This document shows, piece after piece, positions 1 through 5,455 of a DNA stretch of 5,538 nt. The DNA lies in contig WFUI01000206.1 of the NCBI GenBank assembly GCA_015485035.1, forward strand, positions 1 to 5,538, read 5' to 3'. Within the stretch, counting starts at the first letter, position 1, and every line of letters starts with the position of its first letter. This DNA is from Mariprofundus sp. (lineage in GTDB: Bacteria > Pseudomonadota > Zetaproteobacteria > Mariprofundales > Mariprofundaceae). The position numbers and the translations under genes are program-made. Below the pieces are notes generated by a model. The model had not been told where the DNA came from and made no database searches. It worked only from the letters and a program-made list of their open reading frames with translations.

Positions 1-419
1 TCCACTTCATCAAACACCATTTCAAGTGAGCCACAGGGCAGGTATTTTGGTGTTGCCCCGAATTGTCGGGTAGCTGCTGTATGGCTGAAGGTTCCCTCAG
101 GACCGAGATAGGCCACTGTCATCGGATGCTCCAGTGCAAGGCAGGCACCGATAATTTCACGATAGATACCATGAATGGCTTCATCCGGAATTTTGGTCTG
201 GTGCGCATTGTCTGCCGCTTCGGCATTACGTGCCAGCACACGGCGAATAATTGAGGCCTCCCGGCTGGGCACATAAAATGGCGCATTGCCCCGATCCTGT
301 TTGTGCTCGCCGACCTGCGATGCCAGCTGCGCACGCTTGCGGATCAGTTCCAGTAACTCGTCATCGACTGCATCAATAGCCGCTCTGAGTTCATTCAGTT
401 TTTCTTCCAGATCACCCAT
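1..419 (-). CDS. pheA: Bifunctional chorismate mutase / prephenate dehydratase (P-protein), N-terminal part, cut by left edge
   Basis: This is the first 139 codons of a gene that continues beyond position 1. Residues 1 to about 95 form an AroQ chorismate mutase domain. R12, R29, K40 and E54 align with R11, R28, K39 and E52 of the E. coli enzyme, and the domain ends in the segment REIIGACLALE, typical of proteobacterial P-proteins. From about residue 101 the prephenate dehydratase domain begins with VAYLGPEGTFSH. The family converts chorismate to prephenate and then phenylpyruvate, in cytosolic phenylalanine synthesis. The C-terminal dehydratase core and the ACT regulatory domain lie outside the window. 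The start is forced: an in-frame TAG lies at 429-431 and ATG 419 is the only start codon after it. No clear Shine-Dalgarno sequence precedes it, so initiation may depend on coupling or RNA structure in the leader. The gene follows the monooxygenase gene by 137 bp on the same strand. Identity is very likely from motif order. Whether it has its own promoter is not resolved. Confidence 0.95.
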   Translation of the reverse strand, partial: MGDLEEKLNELRAAIDAVDDELLELIRKRAQLASQVGEHKQDRGNAPFYVPSREASIIRRVLARNAEAADNAHQTKIPDEAIHGIYREIIGACLALEHPMTVAYLGPEGTFSHTAATRQFGATPKYLPCGSLEMVFDEV

Positions 420-442
420 GCCAGCACGCTATCAGCAGCATG

Positions 443-558
443 TGAGTCAATCCATGCCTGACTCAAACATGTCAGAAATGTCACAGGGGCTATTTTTAAT
501 CACACTGATATTCGGAGTATCCACGGAAAGTGAAATGTCAGACATGATTTGTTGAGTC
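443..558 (-). repeat. Alternative inverted repeats in the pheA leader
   Basis: Three segments can pair in two exclusive ways. GACTCAA at 460-466 is the exact reverse complement of TTGAGTC at 552-558, and CATGTC at 468-473 that of GACATG at 541-546. A further imperfect match continues inward (475-483 with 531-540), giving a long stem around a loop of roughly 46 nt. TGACTCA at 459-465 is also the exact reverse complement of TGAGTCA at 443-449, across a 9-nt loop, so the same segment can join a short hairpin instead. The 9-mer GAAATGTCA is directly repeated at 475-483 and 532-540, and 535-545 is a small palindrome. No T-run follows either stem, so neither is a classical intrinsic terminator. A regulatory role is inference. 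Confidence 0.45.
447..545 (-). CDS. Possible 32-codon small ORF between the monooxygenase gene and pheA
   Basis: An ATG at 545, 11 nt after the stop of the monooxygenase gene, opens a 32-codon frame ending in TGA at 447. The product would be acidic and serine-rich, with the tripeptide DIS twice (near residues 3-5 and 22-24), reflecting the DNA repeat beneath it. No Shine-Dalgarno sequence is visible and no family is recognised. It contains a single Phe, so it does not look like a phenylalanine attenuator leader peptide. It fills most of the gap before pheA and would be translated from the same message. It may well be chance coding over structured leader RNA. Confidence 0.15.
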   Translation of the reverse strand: MSDISLSVDTPNISVIKNSPCDISDMFESGMD

Positions 559-871
559 ATTCGGCCGAATCGGTGACGGAGTCGAAGATTTCCAGTTTTG
601 ATGGGGCAATGAACCATTCTTTGGGTGTCTGGCCTGCTTTCATGTGGGCTTTCCGGAAGGACTCGGATGTTGTCCAGGCTTCAAAGGCCTGACGTGATTC
701 CCATAAGGTCATGACAATATGCTGGTTCGATGTGTTTTCCTGCGGTCTGAGTACGGCATTGCGGATAAAGCCGGGTTCATTGTCGACCAGGCCGGCGCGT
801 TGTCTGAAACGTTCTTCGAAATCATCCCAGTGATCGGGATCGATGGTAAAGCGGTTCATGGTAACAAACAT
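557..871 (-). CDS. IsdG/ABM-family monooxygenase, candidate heme-degrading enzyme
   Basis: This is a complete 104-residue protein of the antibiotic-biosynthesis-monooxygenase fold, a dimeric ferredoxin-like cytosolic protein. It opens with MFVTMNRFTI, has the EPGF turn at 32-35 and a TLWES strand at 55-59, and ends a helix with AFEAWTTSESFRKAH. Asn6, Trp66 and His76 fall at the same residue numbers as the heme-degrading triad of Staphylococcus aureus IsdI (N6, W66, H76). The overall length is also similar. Those enzymes open the heme ring and release iron. Other ABM members act on quinones or have unknown substrates, so heme is likely but not proven. The start is well supported: AAGGAG (877-882) lies 5 nt upstream and overlaps the stop codon of the hydrolase gene. 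It is the last gene of the tight cvpA-purF-hydrolase cluster. No Fur box was identified. Confidence 0.82.
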   Translation of the reverse strand: MFVTMNRFTIDPDHWDDFEERFRQRAGLVDNEPGFIRNAVLRPQENTSNQHIVMTLWESRQAFEAWTTSESFRKAHMKAGQTPKEWFIAPSKLEIFDSVTDSAE

Positions 872-880
872 AGAGGCTCC

Positions 881-1612
881 TTAATGACCTGATTCATGGT
901 GCATGGGAAACTGAAGTATCCAGTTGCCGATGTCTCTGTAAACGGGTATCGGGTCAAAGCTTGTTCTCTGGCGAAACGGATTGAACCAGAAATTACTGGA
1001 AATCAGCTCAAAATGATCGCAGGGCAGGGTGGCGAGGTGTTTTCCCCAGGTTGCAGAGCGGACGGAGACTTGTGAATCGTTGTCGCCCTCGGCGGTTTGA
1101 ATCCTGCGGCCATAGCGCCGTACAATCCACGGATGCTCATCAACTGGCCGGGCAGCGCTGTAACTGCGATAAACCACATCCGAATGATCCGGCGTATGGT
1201 GGTTGAAGTCCGCTATCCTGTCCGTTGTCAGATCACGTACGCCAGCGAAAACCCTGAAAGGAGACAGGCTACGACAGACATGGTTTGCAGCGACAGAGCC
1301 GCGATGCGGCGTGGCAAGGGTGGTCAGACTGAGTGTGCGGTTTGCTCCGCCCAGGCGGGTAAGCCAGTGGCGGGCATCGAGCCCACCCATGGAGTGGGCG
1401 ATCAAATGCAGAGGCCCGGGTTCAGTTTCAAGTTGTTGTGCCAGAGCATCGGCGCGTTGTTCGATACTGCCGGCCCATGGCAGAGACGGTGCAATCACGC
1501 GCAGTCCCATGGTTTCGTAGAGTGGACGAACGCCCTGGAAATATTCACGCCATAATAGTTTGTGAAATCCGAATAATCCATGGATGAGAACGACCGTTGG
1601 CCGCAATGCCAT
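881..1612 (-). CDS. Alpha/beta hydrolase, lipase/esterase-like
   Basis: This 243-residue protein has an alpha/beta-hydrolase fold. Strand VVLIHGLFG (7-15) supplies the HG oxyanion region. IAHSMGG (71-77) is the nucleophile elbow with Ser74. The segment GDNDSQVS (176-183) followed by ATWG offers Asp179 as the acid, and CDHFEL (198-203) offers His200 as the base. The spacing resembles small bacterial triacylglycerol lipases and esterases, but the substrate cannot be told. No signal peptide is visible, so it is probably cytosolic. The ATG lies only 2 nt after the purF stop and has no clear Shine-Dalgarno sequence, which suggests translational coupling to purF. Its TAA stop overlaps the ribosome binding site of the next gene. 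It has no known role in purine synthesis, so its place here may reflect shared expression only. Confidence 0.85.
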   Translation of the reverse strand: MALRPTVVLIHGLFGFHKLLWREYFQGVRPLYETMGLRVIAPSLPWAGSIEQRADALAQQLETEPGPLHLIAHSMGGLDARHWLTRLGGANRTLSLTTLATPHRGSVAANHVCRSLSPFRVFAGVRDLTTDRIADFNHHTPDHSDVVYRSYSAARPVDEHPWIVRRYGRRIQTAEGDNDSQVSVRSATWGKHLATLPCDHFELISSNFWFNPFRQRTSFDPIPVYRDIGNWILQFPMHHESGH

Positions 1613-1614
1613 GA

Positions 1615-3039
1615 CTATTTACGGGTATGAATATGCAGCAGTGAAAGTTGCGGTGAGCGCTGTTTTTCGACCGCTACGGGGTAGTCGCCGGAAAAACAGG
1701 CATCGCAATGCTGCTGGCGAGGTTTACCGACAGCCCTGTACATGCCGTCGAAGCTGACAAATGCCAGCGAGTCAGCGCCAATGGCTTTTCGCATGGATTC
1801 CAGATCCATTTTATTGGCCATCAACTCGTCTGCATTCGGTGTGTCGACACCGTAAAAACAGGAATGTTTGGTCGGCGGACTGGAAATACGCATATGAATT
1901 TCTTTGGCGCCGGCAGCGCGTACCATTTCCACAATTTTGCGACTGGTCGTGCCGCGCACGATGGAGTCATCCACCAGCACCACTCGTTTACCTTCTATCA
2001 ACTGGCGGTTCGGATTCAGTTTCAGTTTAACGCCGAAATTTCTGATGGACTGCTGTGGTTCAATAAATGTGCGGCCGACATAATGGTTGCGGATCAACCC
2101 CATCTGAAACGGAATGCCGGATGCTTCGGCGAAACCCATCGCAGGCGGTACACCGGAATCTGGCACCGGTATGACAAGGTCTGCTTCGGCAGGCGATTCC
2201 TTGGCCAGTTCATAACCGATCTGATAACGCGCCTGATAGACGTTGACCCCTTCGAGTGTTGAATCCGGGCGCGCAAAATAGACATATTCAAAAACACAGA
2301 ATTTGGGTTTTACGGACTGGAACGGGTGCAGGCTTTCCAGTCCATGTTCATCAATGACGACCATTTCACCCGGCTCGATATCACGCACATACGTGGCACC
2401 GACCAGATCGAAAGCGCAGGTCTCCGATGCCAGTACCCATGAGTCATCCAGTTTGCCAAGTACAAGGGGACGTATGCCGTGGCGATCACGCATGCCGACG
2501 AGCCGTTTCTCACCCAGTACCAGCAGAGAAAACCCTCCGGCCAGTTTGCTGACCGCGCCTGCCAGCCGTTCCTTCATGCTGGGGGCCTGGCTTCTGGCGA
2601 CCAGATGAATGAGCACTTCAGTGTCGGAGGTGGACTGGAAAATGGATCCTTTTTTCTCCAGTTGTATACGCAGTTCCGGTGCGTTAACAATATTGCCGTT
2701 GTGGCACATGGCGATACCGCCATGGGCATATTCATAGGAGAAGGGCTGGCAGTTGCGCAAGCCGGATTCACCCGATGTGGAATAGCGCACATGGCCGATA
2801 CTGTGCTGTCCGGAGAGTTTTTTGATATCCGATTTTTGAAAGATATCCGCCACCAGCCCCATGCCGCGATGGGTGTAGAAACTGTGGCCATCCGTGCTGA
2901 CAATGCCGGCCGATTCCTGCCCTCGATGTTGCTGTGCATACAGGCCGAGATAGGTCAGATTGGCTGCTTCGGGGTGGTTGAATACGCCGAAAACGCCGCA
3001 TTCATCATGGAAGTGATCATAGCTGTCGGAAACAGTCAT
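1615..3039 (-). CDS. purF: Amidophosphoribosyltransferase (glutamine PRPP amidotransferase), propeptide and Fe-S type
   Basis: PurF makes phosphoribosylamine from PRPP and glutamine, the first committed step of purine synthesis. The 474-residue protein has a short propeptide (1-13) before CGVFGVF, so Cys14 should become the N-terminal nucleophile after cleavage, as in B. subtilis. Glutaminase residues are visible as R85, N114, G115 and D139. The PRPP loop is VLVDDSIVRGTTS at 354-366. Cysteines 248 (in FCVFEY), 394 (in HSCFYGVDT), 445 and 448 (in HCDACFSGDYP) match the four [4Fe-4S] ligands of the B. subtilis enzyme. E. coli PurF has neither propeptide nor cluster. The ATG is 7 nt after the cvpA stop. 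An AGGAG lies inside the end of cvpA, somewhat far (11 nt) from the start. Two nt separate its stop from the hydrolase gene. Confidence 0.97.
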   Translation of the reverse strand: MTVSDSYDHFHDECGVFGVFNHPEAANLTYLGLYAQQHRGQESAGIVSTDGHSFYTHRGMGLVADIFQKSDIKKLSGQHSIGHVRYSTSGESGLRNCQPFSYEYAHGGIAMCHNGNIVNAPELRIQLEKKGSIFQSTSDTEVLIHLVARSQAPSMKERLAGAVSKLAGGFSLLVLGEKRLVGMRDRHGIRPLVLGKLDDSWVLASETCAFDLVGATYVRDIEPGEMVVIDEHGLESLHPFQSVKPKFCVFEYVYFARPDSTLEGVNVYQARYQIGYELAKESPAEADLVIPVPDSGVPPAMGFAEASGIPFQMGLIRNHYVGRTFIEPQQSIRNFGVKLKLNPNRQLIEGKRVVLVDDSIVRGTTSRKIVEMVRAAGAKEIHMRISSPPTKHSCFYGVDTPNADELMANKMDLESMRKAIGADSLAFVSFDGMYRAVGKPRQQHCDACFSGDYPVAVEKQRSPQLSLLHIHTRK

Positions 3040-3046
3040 ATCGATC

Positions 3047-3640
3047 TCATCTCCTGTTTGTTTCGAAAATAGATTTTATAGCTTCTTTATCTTTGGCAGG
3101 AATAATGTCCTGCATACGTGTATTGGCACTTTGCGGCGAAGCGTATTTGGCATCACTTTGTCTGGAAAACGGGTAACCTTGCGGGATCATGCCGCCCAGC
3201 ATATCGCCGAGTTCGATGGCGTAGGGTGCAAGCAGACTCTTCTGTAGCCAGGGTTCGTTGGGTTTGGTGTAGGATGTATAGACCAGAAAACAGACGGCAA
3301 TCAATAACATGCCGCGAGCTGCACCGAAAAAGACACCCAGTGTTCGATCGGTAGCGGTCAGTGCCACGGCATCGACCAGATGGTGAATAATTGCACCGAC
3401 CAGCCCTACTAAAATCATGACAATCACGAATACGAGAACAAAGCCGGCAACATCGGCAGCTGTGGGATTGAGTATCCATTGACTGAGAAAGTCGCCTGTA
3501 CGGCCCGATAGTCTGCTGGCAACCAGAAACGCCGCAATCAGGCCGATCAGCGAAACTATCTCGCGTACAAAACCTCGCCATAGCGATAACACCATCGATA
3601 GTCCGACGATAGCTATCAGGATATAATCAACAAAATTCAA
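3047..3640 (-). CDS. cvpA: CvpA family inner-membrane protein
   Basis: This is an integral membrane protein of the CvpA family, named for colicin V production in E. coli, where it also precedes purF. Its exact function is unclear. Read from TTG 3640 it has 197 residues and starts MNFVDYILIAIVG. Hydrophobic segments lie at about 5-20, 28-43, 64-87 and 103-122. Family marks include RGFVRE (22-27), TDRTLG (97-102) and FGAARG (105-110). The C-terminal 70 or so residues are polar and end in a charged helix, longer than in the E. coli protein. An in-frame TTG at 3652 would add four residues, but GAGG at 3647-3650 lies downstream of it and 6 nt before TTG 3640, so the shorter start is preferred. It is the first gene of the purF operon. 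Confidence 0.9.
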   Translation of the reverse strand: MNFVDYILIAIVGLSMVLSLWRGFVREIVSLIGLIAAFLVASRLSGRTGDFLSQWILNPTAADVAGFVLVFVIVMILVGLVGAIIHHLVDAVALTATDRTLGVFFGAARGMLLIAVCFLVYTSYTKPNEPWLQKSLLAPYAIELGDMLGGMIPQGYPFSRQSDAKYASPQSANTRMQDIIPAKDKEAIKSIFETNRR

Positions 3641-3650
3641 GTCAGCCCTC
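3638..3650 (-). promoter_or_regulatory. Ribosome binding site and TTG start that set the cvpA N-terminus
   Basis: Read on the minus strand, GAGGG (3646-3650) is followed by a short spacer and TTG at 3640-3638. The spacing of 6 nt after GAGG fits initiation there. No ATG or GTG start is available close by in frame. The resulting N-terminus, MNFVDY, lines up with the CvpA family start (MVWIDY in E. coli). A TTG start lowers initiation efficiency, so CvpA may be made at lower levels than PurF. Confidence 0.7.
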
Positions 3651-3666
3651 AATCACTGCAGTTAGA

Positions 3667-3721
3667 ATGCTCTGAACATTCAGAGTATTTGTACGCAAAT
3701 ACAAAATAATGTTTTTTTGTA
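3667..3721. repeat. Cluster of three overlapping dyads upstream of cvpA
   Basis: Dyad 1 (3667-3688) is centred on CTCTGAACATTCAGAG and is symmetric over 11-bp arms with one mismatch. Dyad 2 (3685-3702) is GTATTTG, TACG, CAAATAC, with perfect 7-bp arms. Dyad 3 pairs TACAAAA (3700-3706) with TTTTGTA (3715-3721). The dyads lie between the radA terminator and the cvpA start, where the operon promoter should be. They could be operators or leader hairpins. Dyad 2 is not a PurR box: PurR sites have GCAAA outside and TTTGC inside around a central CG, while here the half-sites face the other way. I could not assign clear -35 and -10 boxes. Confidence 0.5.
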
Positions 3722-3723
3722 CA

Positions 3724-3753
3724 CTGAAAAACCACACTATTGTGGTTTTTCAG
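3724..3753 (-). terminator. Intrinsic terminator, symmetric, closing radA
   Basis: CTGAAAAACCACA (3724-3736) and TGTGGTTTTTCAG (3741-3753) form a perfect 13-bp stem with a 4-nt loop. The core CCACA/TGTGG is flanked by an A-tract on one side and a T-tract on the other, so it can act in either direction. It begins 20 nt after the radA stop codon and should separate radA transcription from the cvpA-purF operon. Another T-rich stretch (TTTTTT on the minus strand) follows directly after the radA stop. The 7-mer TCAGGCC occurs both at 3750-3756 and at 3774-3780. Confidence 0.85.
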
Positions 3754-3773
3754 GCCTTTCCAGAATAAAAAAC

Positions 3774-5195
3774 TCAGGCCAATAATTTCTGTGCTGCTTC
3801 AGATAAATGCCTGATCGCTGTCAGGGCAAGCGATGCTTCTGTCTGGCCGCGCATGTTAGCAACGATATTGGCCTTCTGCACCCTCTCATGATTCTCAGTC
3901 GGCAACAGCAGTTTTCCAAAGCCCAGATTGGCAGCCTCCCTGGCTCTGGCTTCCGGCTGTCCGACTGGCCTCACTTCTCCGGTGAGGCCGACTTCTCCGA
4001 ACACGGCAATATCCTCAGGTACTACTTTGTTCTGATAGGCGGATACCATAGCCAGCAATACTGCCAGGTCGGCGGCCGGTTCGTTGACACGCGCACCGCC
4101 GGCAATATTAATATATACATCATGCTGGGATAGCGGCAATCCGATGCGTCGTTCCAGTATTGCAGTTAACATGGCAACACGTCCGGTATCGACGCCGATA
4201 GCCGAGCGTTTCGGTGTGGCATAGACAGTGGGTGCAATCAGTGCCTGCACTTCGACCAGCAATGGCCGTGTACCCTCCATGCAGGCCAGCACGACGGAAC
4301 CGGGTGTGTCCCGGGAGCGCTCGGCCAGGAAAAGGCGGGAAGCATCGCGGATACCCATGAGGCCTTTATCGGTCATTTCAAATACGCCGATTTCGCCAGC
4401 CGGCCCGAAACGGTTTTTTACAGCACGCAGAATACGGTGGGCGTGGCCGCGATCACCTTCAAAATAGATGACGGCATCGACCATGTGTTCGAGCACACGC
4501 GGGCCGGCCAGTGCACCTTCCTTGGTCACGTGACCAACCAGAATCAGTGCATGGCCATGCTGTTTGGCATTCTGAATCAGGTTGGCGGAGCAATCCCGGA
4601 CCTGGGAAACCGTGCCCGGAGCACTGGTCAGGCGGTTGCTGACTGTGGTTTGAATGGAGTCAACGATGACTGCCGACGGTTTGATTTTATCAATCGTAGC
4701 CAGCATGGATTCCAGTTCACAGGCGGAGACAAGCAATAAATTCGGATGTAAGGCGCCAATACGCTCACCGCGTAAATGCACCTGCTGCACGGATTCTTCG
4801 CCGGTGATATAGAGCACCGGGGCAGACTTGTTGTTCGCTGCCGTTTGGTTTCCAGTCTGTTTGTTGGCGGCCAGTTTTGCTGCGGCCTGCAATAATACAG
4901 TGGATTTTCCGATGCCGGGGTCTCCACCGATTAATACGGCGGAGCCGGGTACCAGTCCGCCTCCGAGAACCCTGTCGAGTTCATCAATGCCGGTGGACTT
5001 TCGTGGGCTGTCTTCGAGATGGATATCCGTGATAGATGAGGTTGACAGTACTTTTCCCTTTCCCGTTGCACGGGCTGATGCCTGTTCAATAACCTGTTCG
5101 GAAATGGAATTCCAGCCACCGCAATCCGGACACTGGCCCATCCACTTGCGATGTTCGGCGCCACAAGTCTGGCAGACAAAAAACGATTTAGCCAT
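3774..5195 (-). CDS. radA: DNA repair protein RadA (RecA-like ATPase, branch migration)
   Basis: RadA (Sms) is a hexameric DNA helicase-like ATPase that aids branch migration in RecA-dependent recombination. The 473-residue protein has a zinc finger at the N-terminus (C8, C11, C22, C25). It has a Walker A at 90-99 (GGDPGIGKST), a Walker B at 176-180 (VIVDS), and the RadA signature KNRFG at 260-264. The C-terminal Lon-like domain starts near 290 and includes GGARVNEPAADLA and FGEVGLTGEVRPV. The position of the Lon catalytic serine appears to be Ala374, consistent with a non-proteolytic scaffold. A polar Asn/Gln-rich insert of about 15 residues (111-125) lies between the Walker A helix and the next strand and explains most of the extra length over the 460-residue E. 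coli protein. The Shine-Dalgarno is weak (AAGG 13 nt upstream). The gene is monocistronic and ends at a terminator. Confidence 0.97.
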   Translation of the reverse strand: MAKSFFVCQTCGAEHRKWMGQCPDCGGWNSISEQVIEQASARATGKGKVLSTSSITDIHLEDSPRKSTGIDELDRVLGGGLVPGSAVLIGGDPGIGKSTVLLQAAAKLAANKQTGNQTAANNKSAPVLYITGEESVQQVHLRGERIGALHPNLLLVSACELESMLATIDKIKPSAVIVDSIQTTVSNRLTSAPGTVSQVRDCSANLIQNAKQHGHALILVGHVTKEGALAGPRVLEHMVDAVIYFEGDRGHAHRILRAVKNRFGPAGEIGVFEMTDKGLMGIRDASRLFLAERSRDTPGSVVLACMEGTRPLLVEVQALIAPTVYATPKRSAIGVDTGRVAMLTAILERRIGLPLSQHDVYINIAGGARVNEPAADLAVLLAMVSAYQNKVVPEDIAVFGEVGLTGEVRPVGQPEARAREAANLGFGKLLLPTENHERVQKANIVANMRGQTEASLALTAIRHLSEAAQKLLA

Positions 5196-5455
5196 ATTGT
5201 CAGCCCGGCCTTTTCATGGATCCGGAGAGCTTGGGTCCGTAACGAAAACGCATGAAGTTACCTATCATTAACATGGATTTTGATTCGCCTGTGTCCTTGA
5301 ATTAATCAGGTTGCGTGAAGCAGCCGGGCCAGTGTAACCGGAAAATAATTCTACTCCATCAAAAAACACCCCGTCGTTATTATTTTCGCTTTCAACTCGA
5401 CTTTGAGGTGTGAATTCCGTACTCTGCGCGGCGTTGAAATGTGAGGTGATCGTAG
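5196..5455. other. Divergent intergenic region between radA and carA
   Basis: These 260 bp must hold the promoters for radA (leftward) and carA (rightward). I see no convincing sigma70 pair. A weak candidate for carA is TTGCGT (5311-5316), a 16-bp spacer, then TGTAAC. No ArgR box, Pyr-type attenuator hairpin or riboswitch fold is evident. A minus-strand frame of 24 codons (5274 to 5200) ends 4 nt before the radA ATG. Its product would be basic (ending MKRPG), without a good ribosome binding site, so it is not called as a gene. A 17-codon plus-strand frame (5252-5305) also lacks a ribosome binding site. Confidence 0.6.
5443..5450 (+). promoter_or_regulatory. Strong Shine-Dalgarno sequence of carA
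   Basis: GAGGTGAT is an 8-nt match to the anti-Shine-Dalgarno complement. It lies 5 nt before ATG 5456, or 9 nt from its GAGG core. It selects ATG 5456 over the in-frame ATG at 5468. It is the best ribosome binding site in the window. Confidence 0.8.

Noticed and set aside
447..545. Phenylalanine attenuator leader peptide before pheA
   Set aside because: The only leader-sized frame has one Phe, and no hairpin with a T-run follows it.
559..570. Perfect 12-bp palindrome ATTCGGCCGAAT at the end of the monooxygenase gene
   Set aside because: It has no loop or T-run, and it lies inside coding sequence except for its last base near the stop, so there is no reason to call it a terminator or operator.
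1097..1555. Plus-strand open frame of about 152 codons opposite the hydrolase gene
   Set aside because: Antisense shadow. The minus-strand frame has a clear alpha/beta-hydrolase motif set.
1708..3072. Long plus-strand open frames opposite purF (about 184 and 197 codons)
   Set aside because: They lie wholly or almost wholly antisense to purF, show no recognisable domain, and are explained by codon bias of the real gene.
3685..3702. PurR operator upstream of cvpA-purF
   Set aside because: It contains CAAAT and ATTTG half-sites, but they are in the wrong order and spacing for the PurR consensus with its central CG.
5252..5305. 17-codon plus-strand frame upstream of carA
   Set aside because: It has no ribosome binding site, resembles no known leader peptide, and lies about 150 bp from the carA start.
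5196..5455. ArgR or pyrimidine-responsive control site for carA
   Set aside because: No TGAAT-type ArgR palindrome pair and no terminator-like hairpin or T-tract were found. A distant or degenerate site cannot be excluded.
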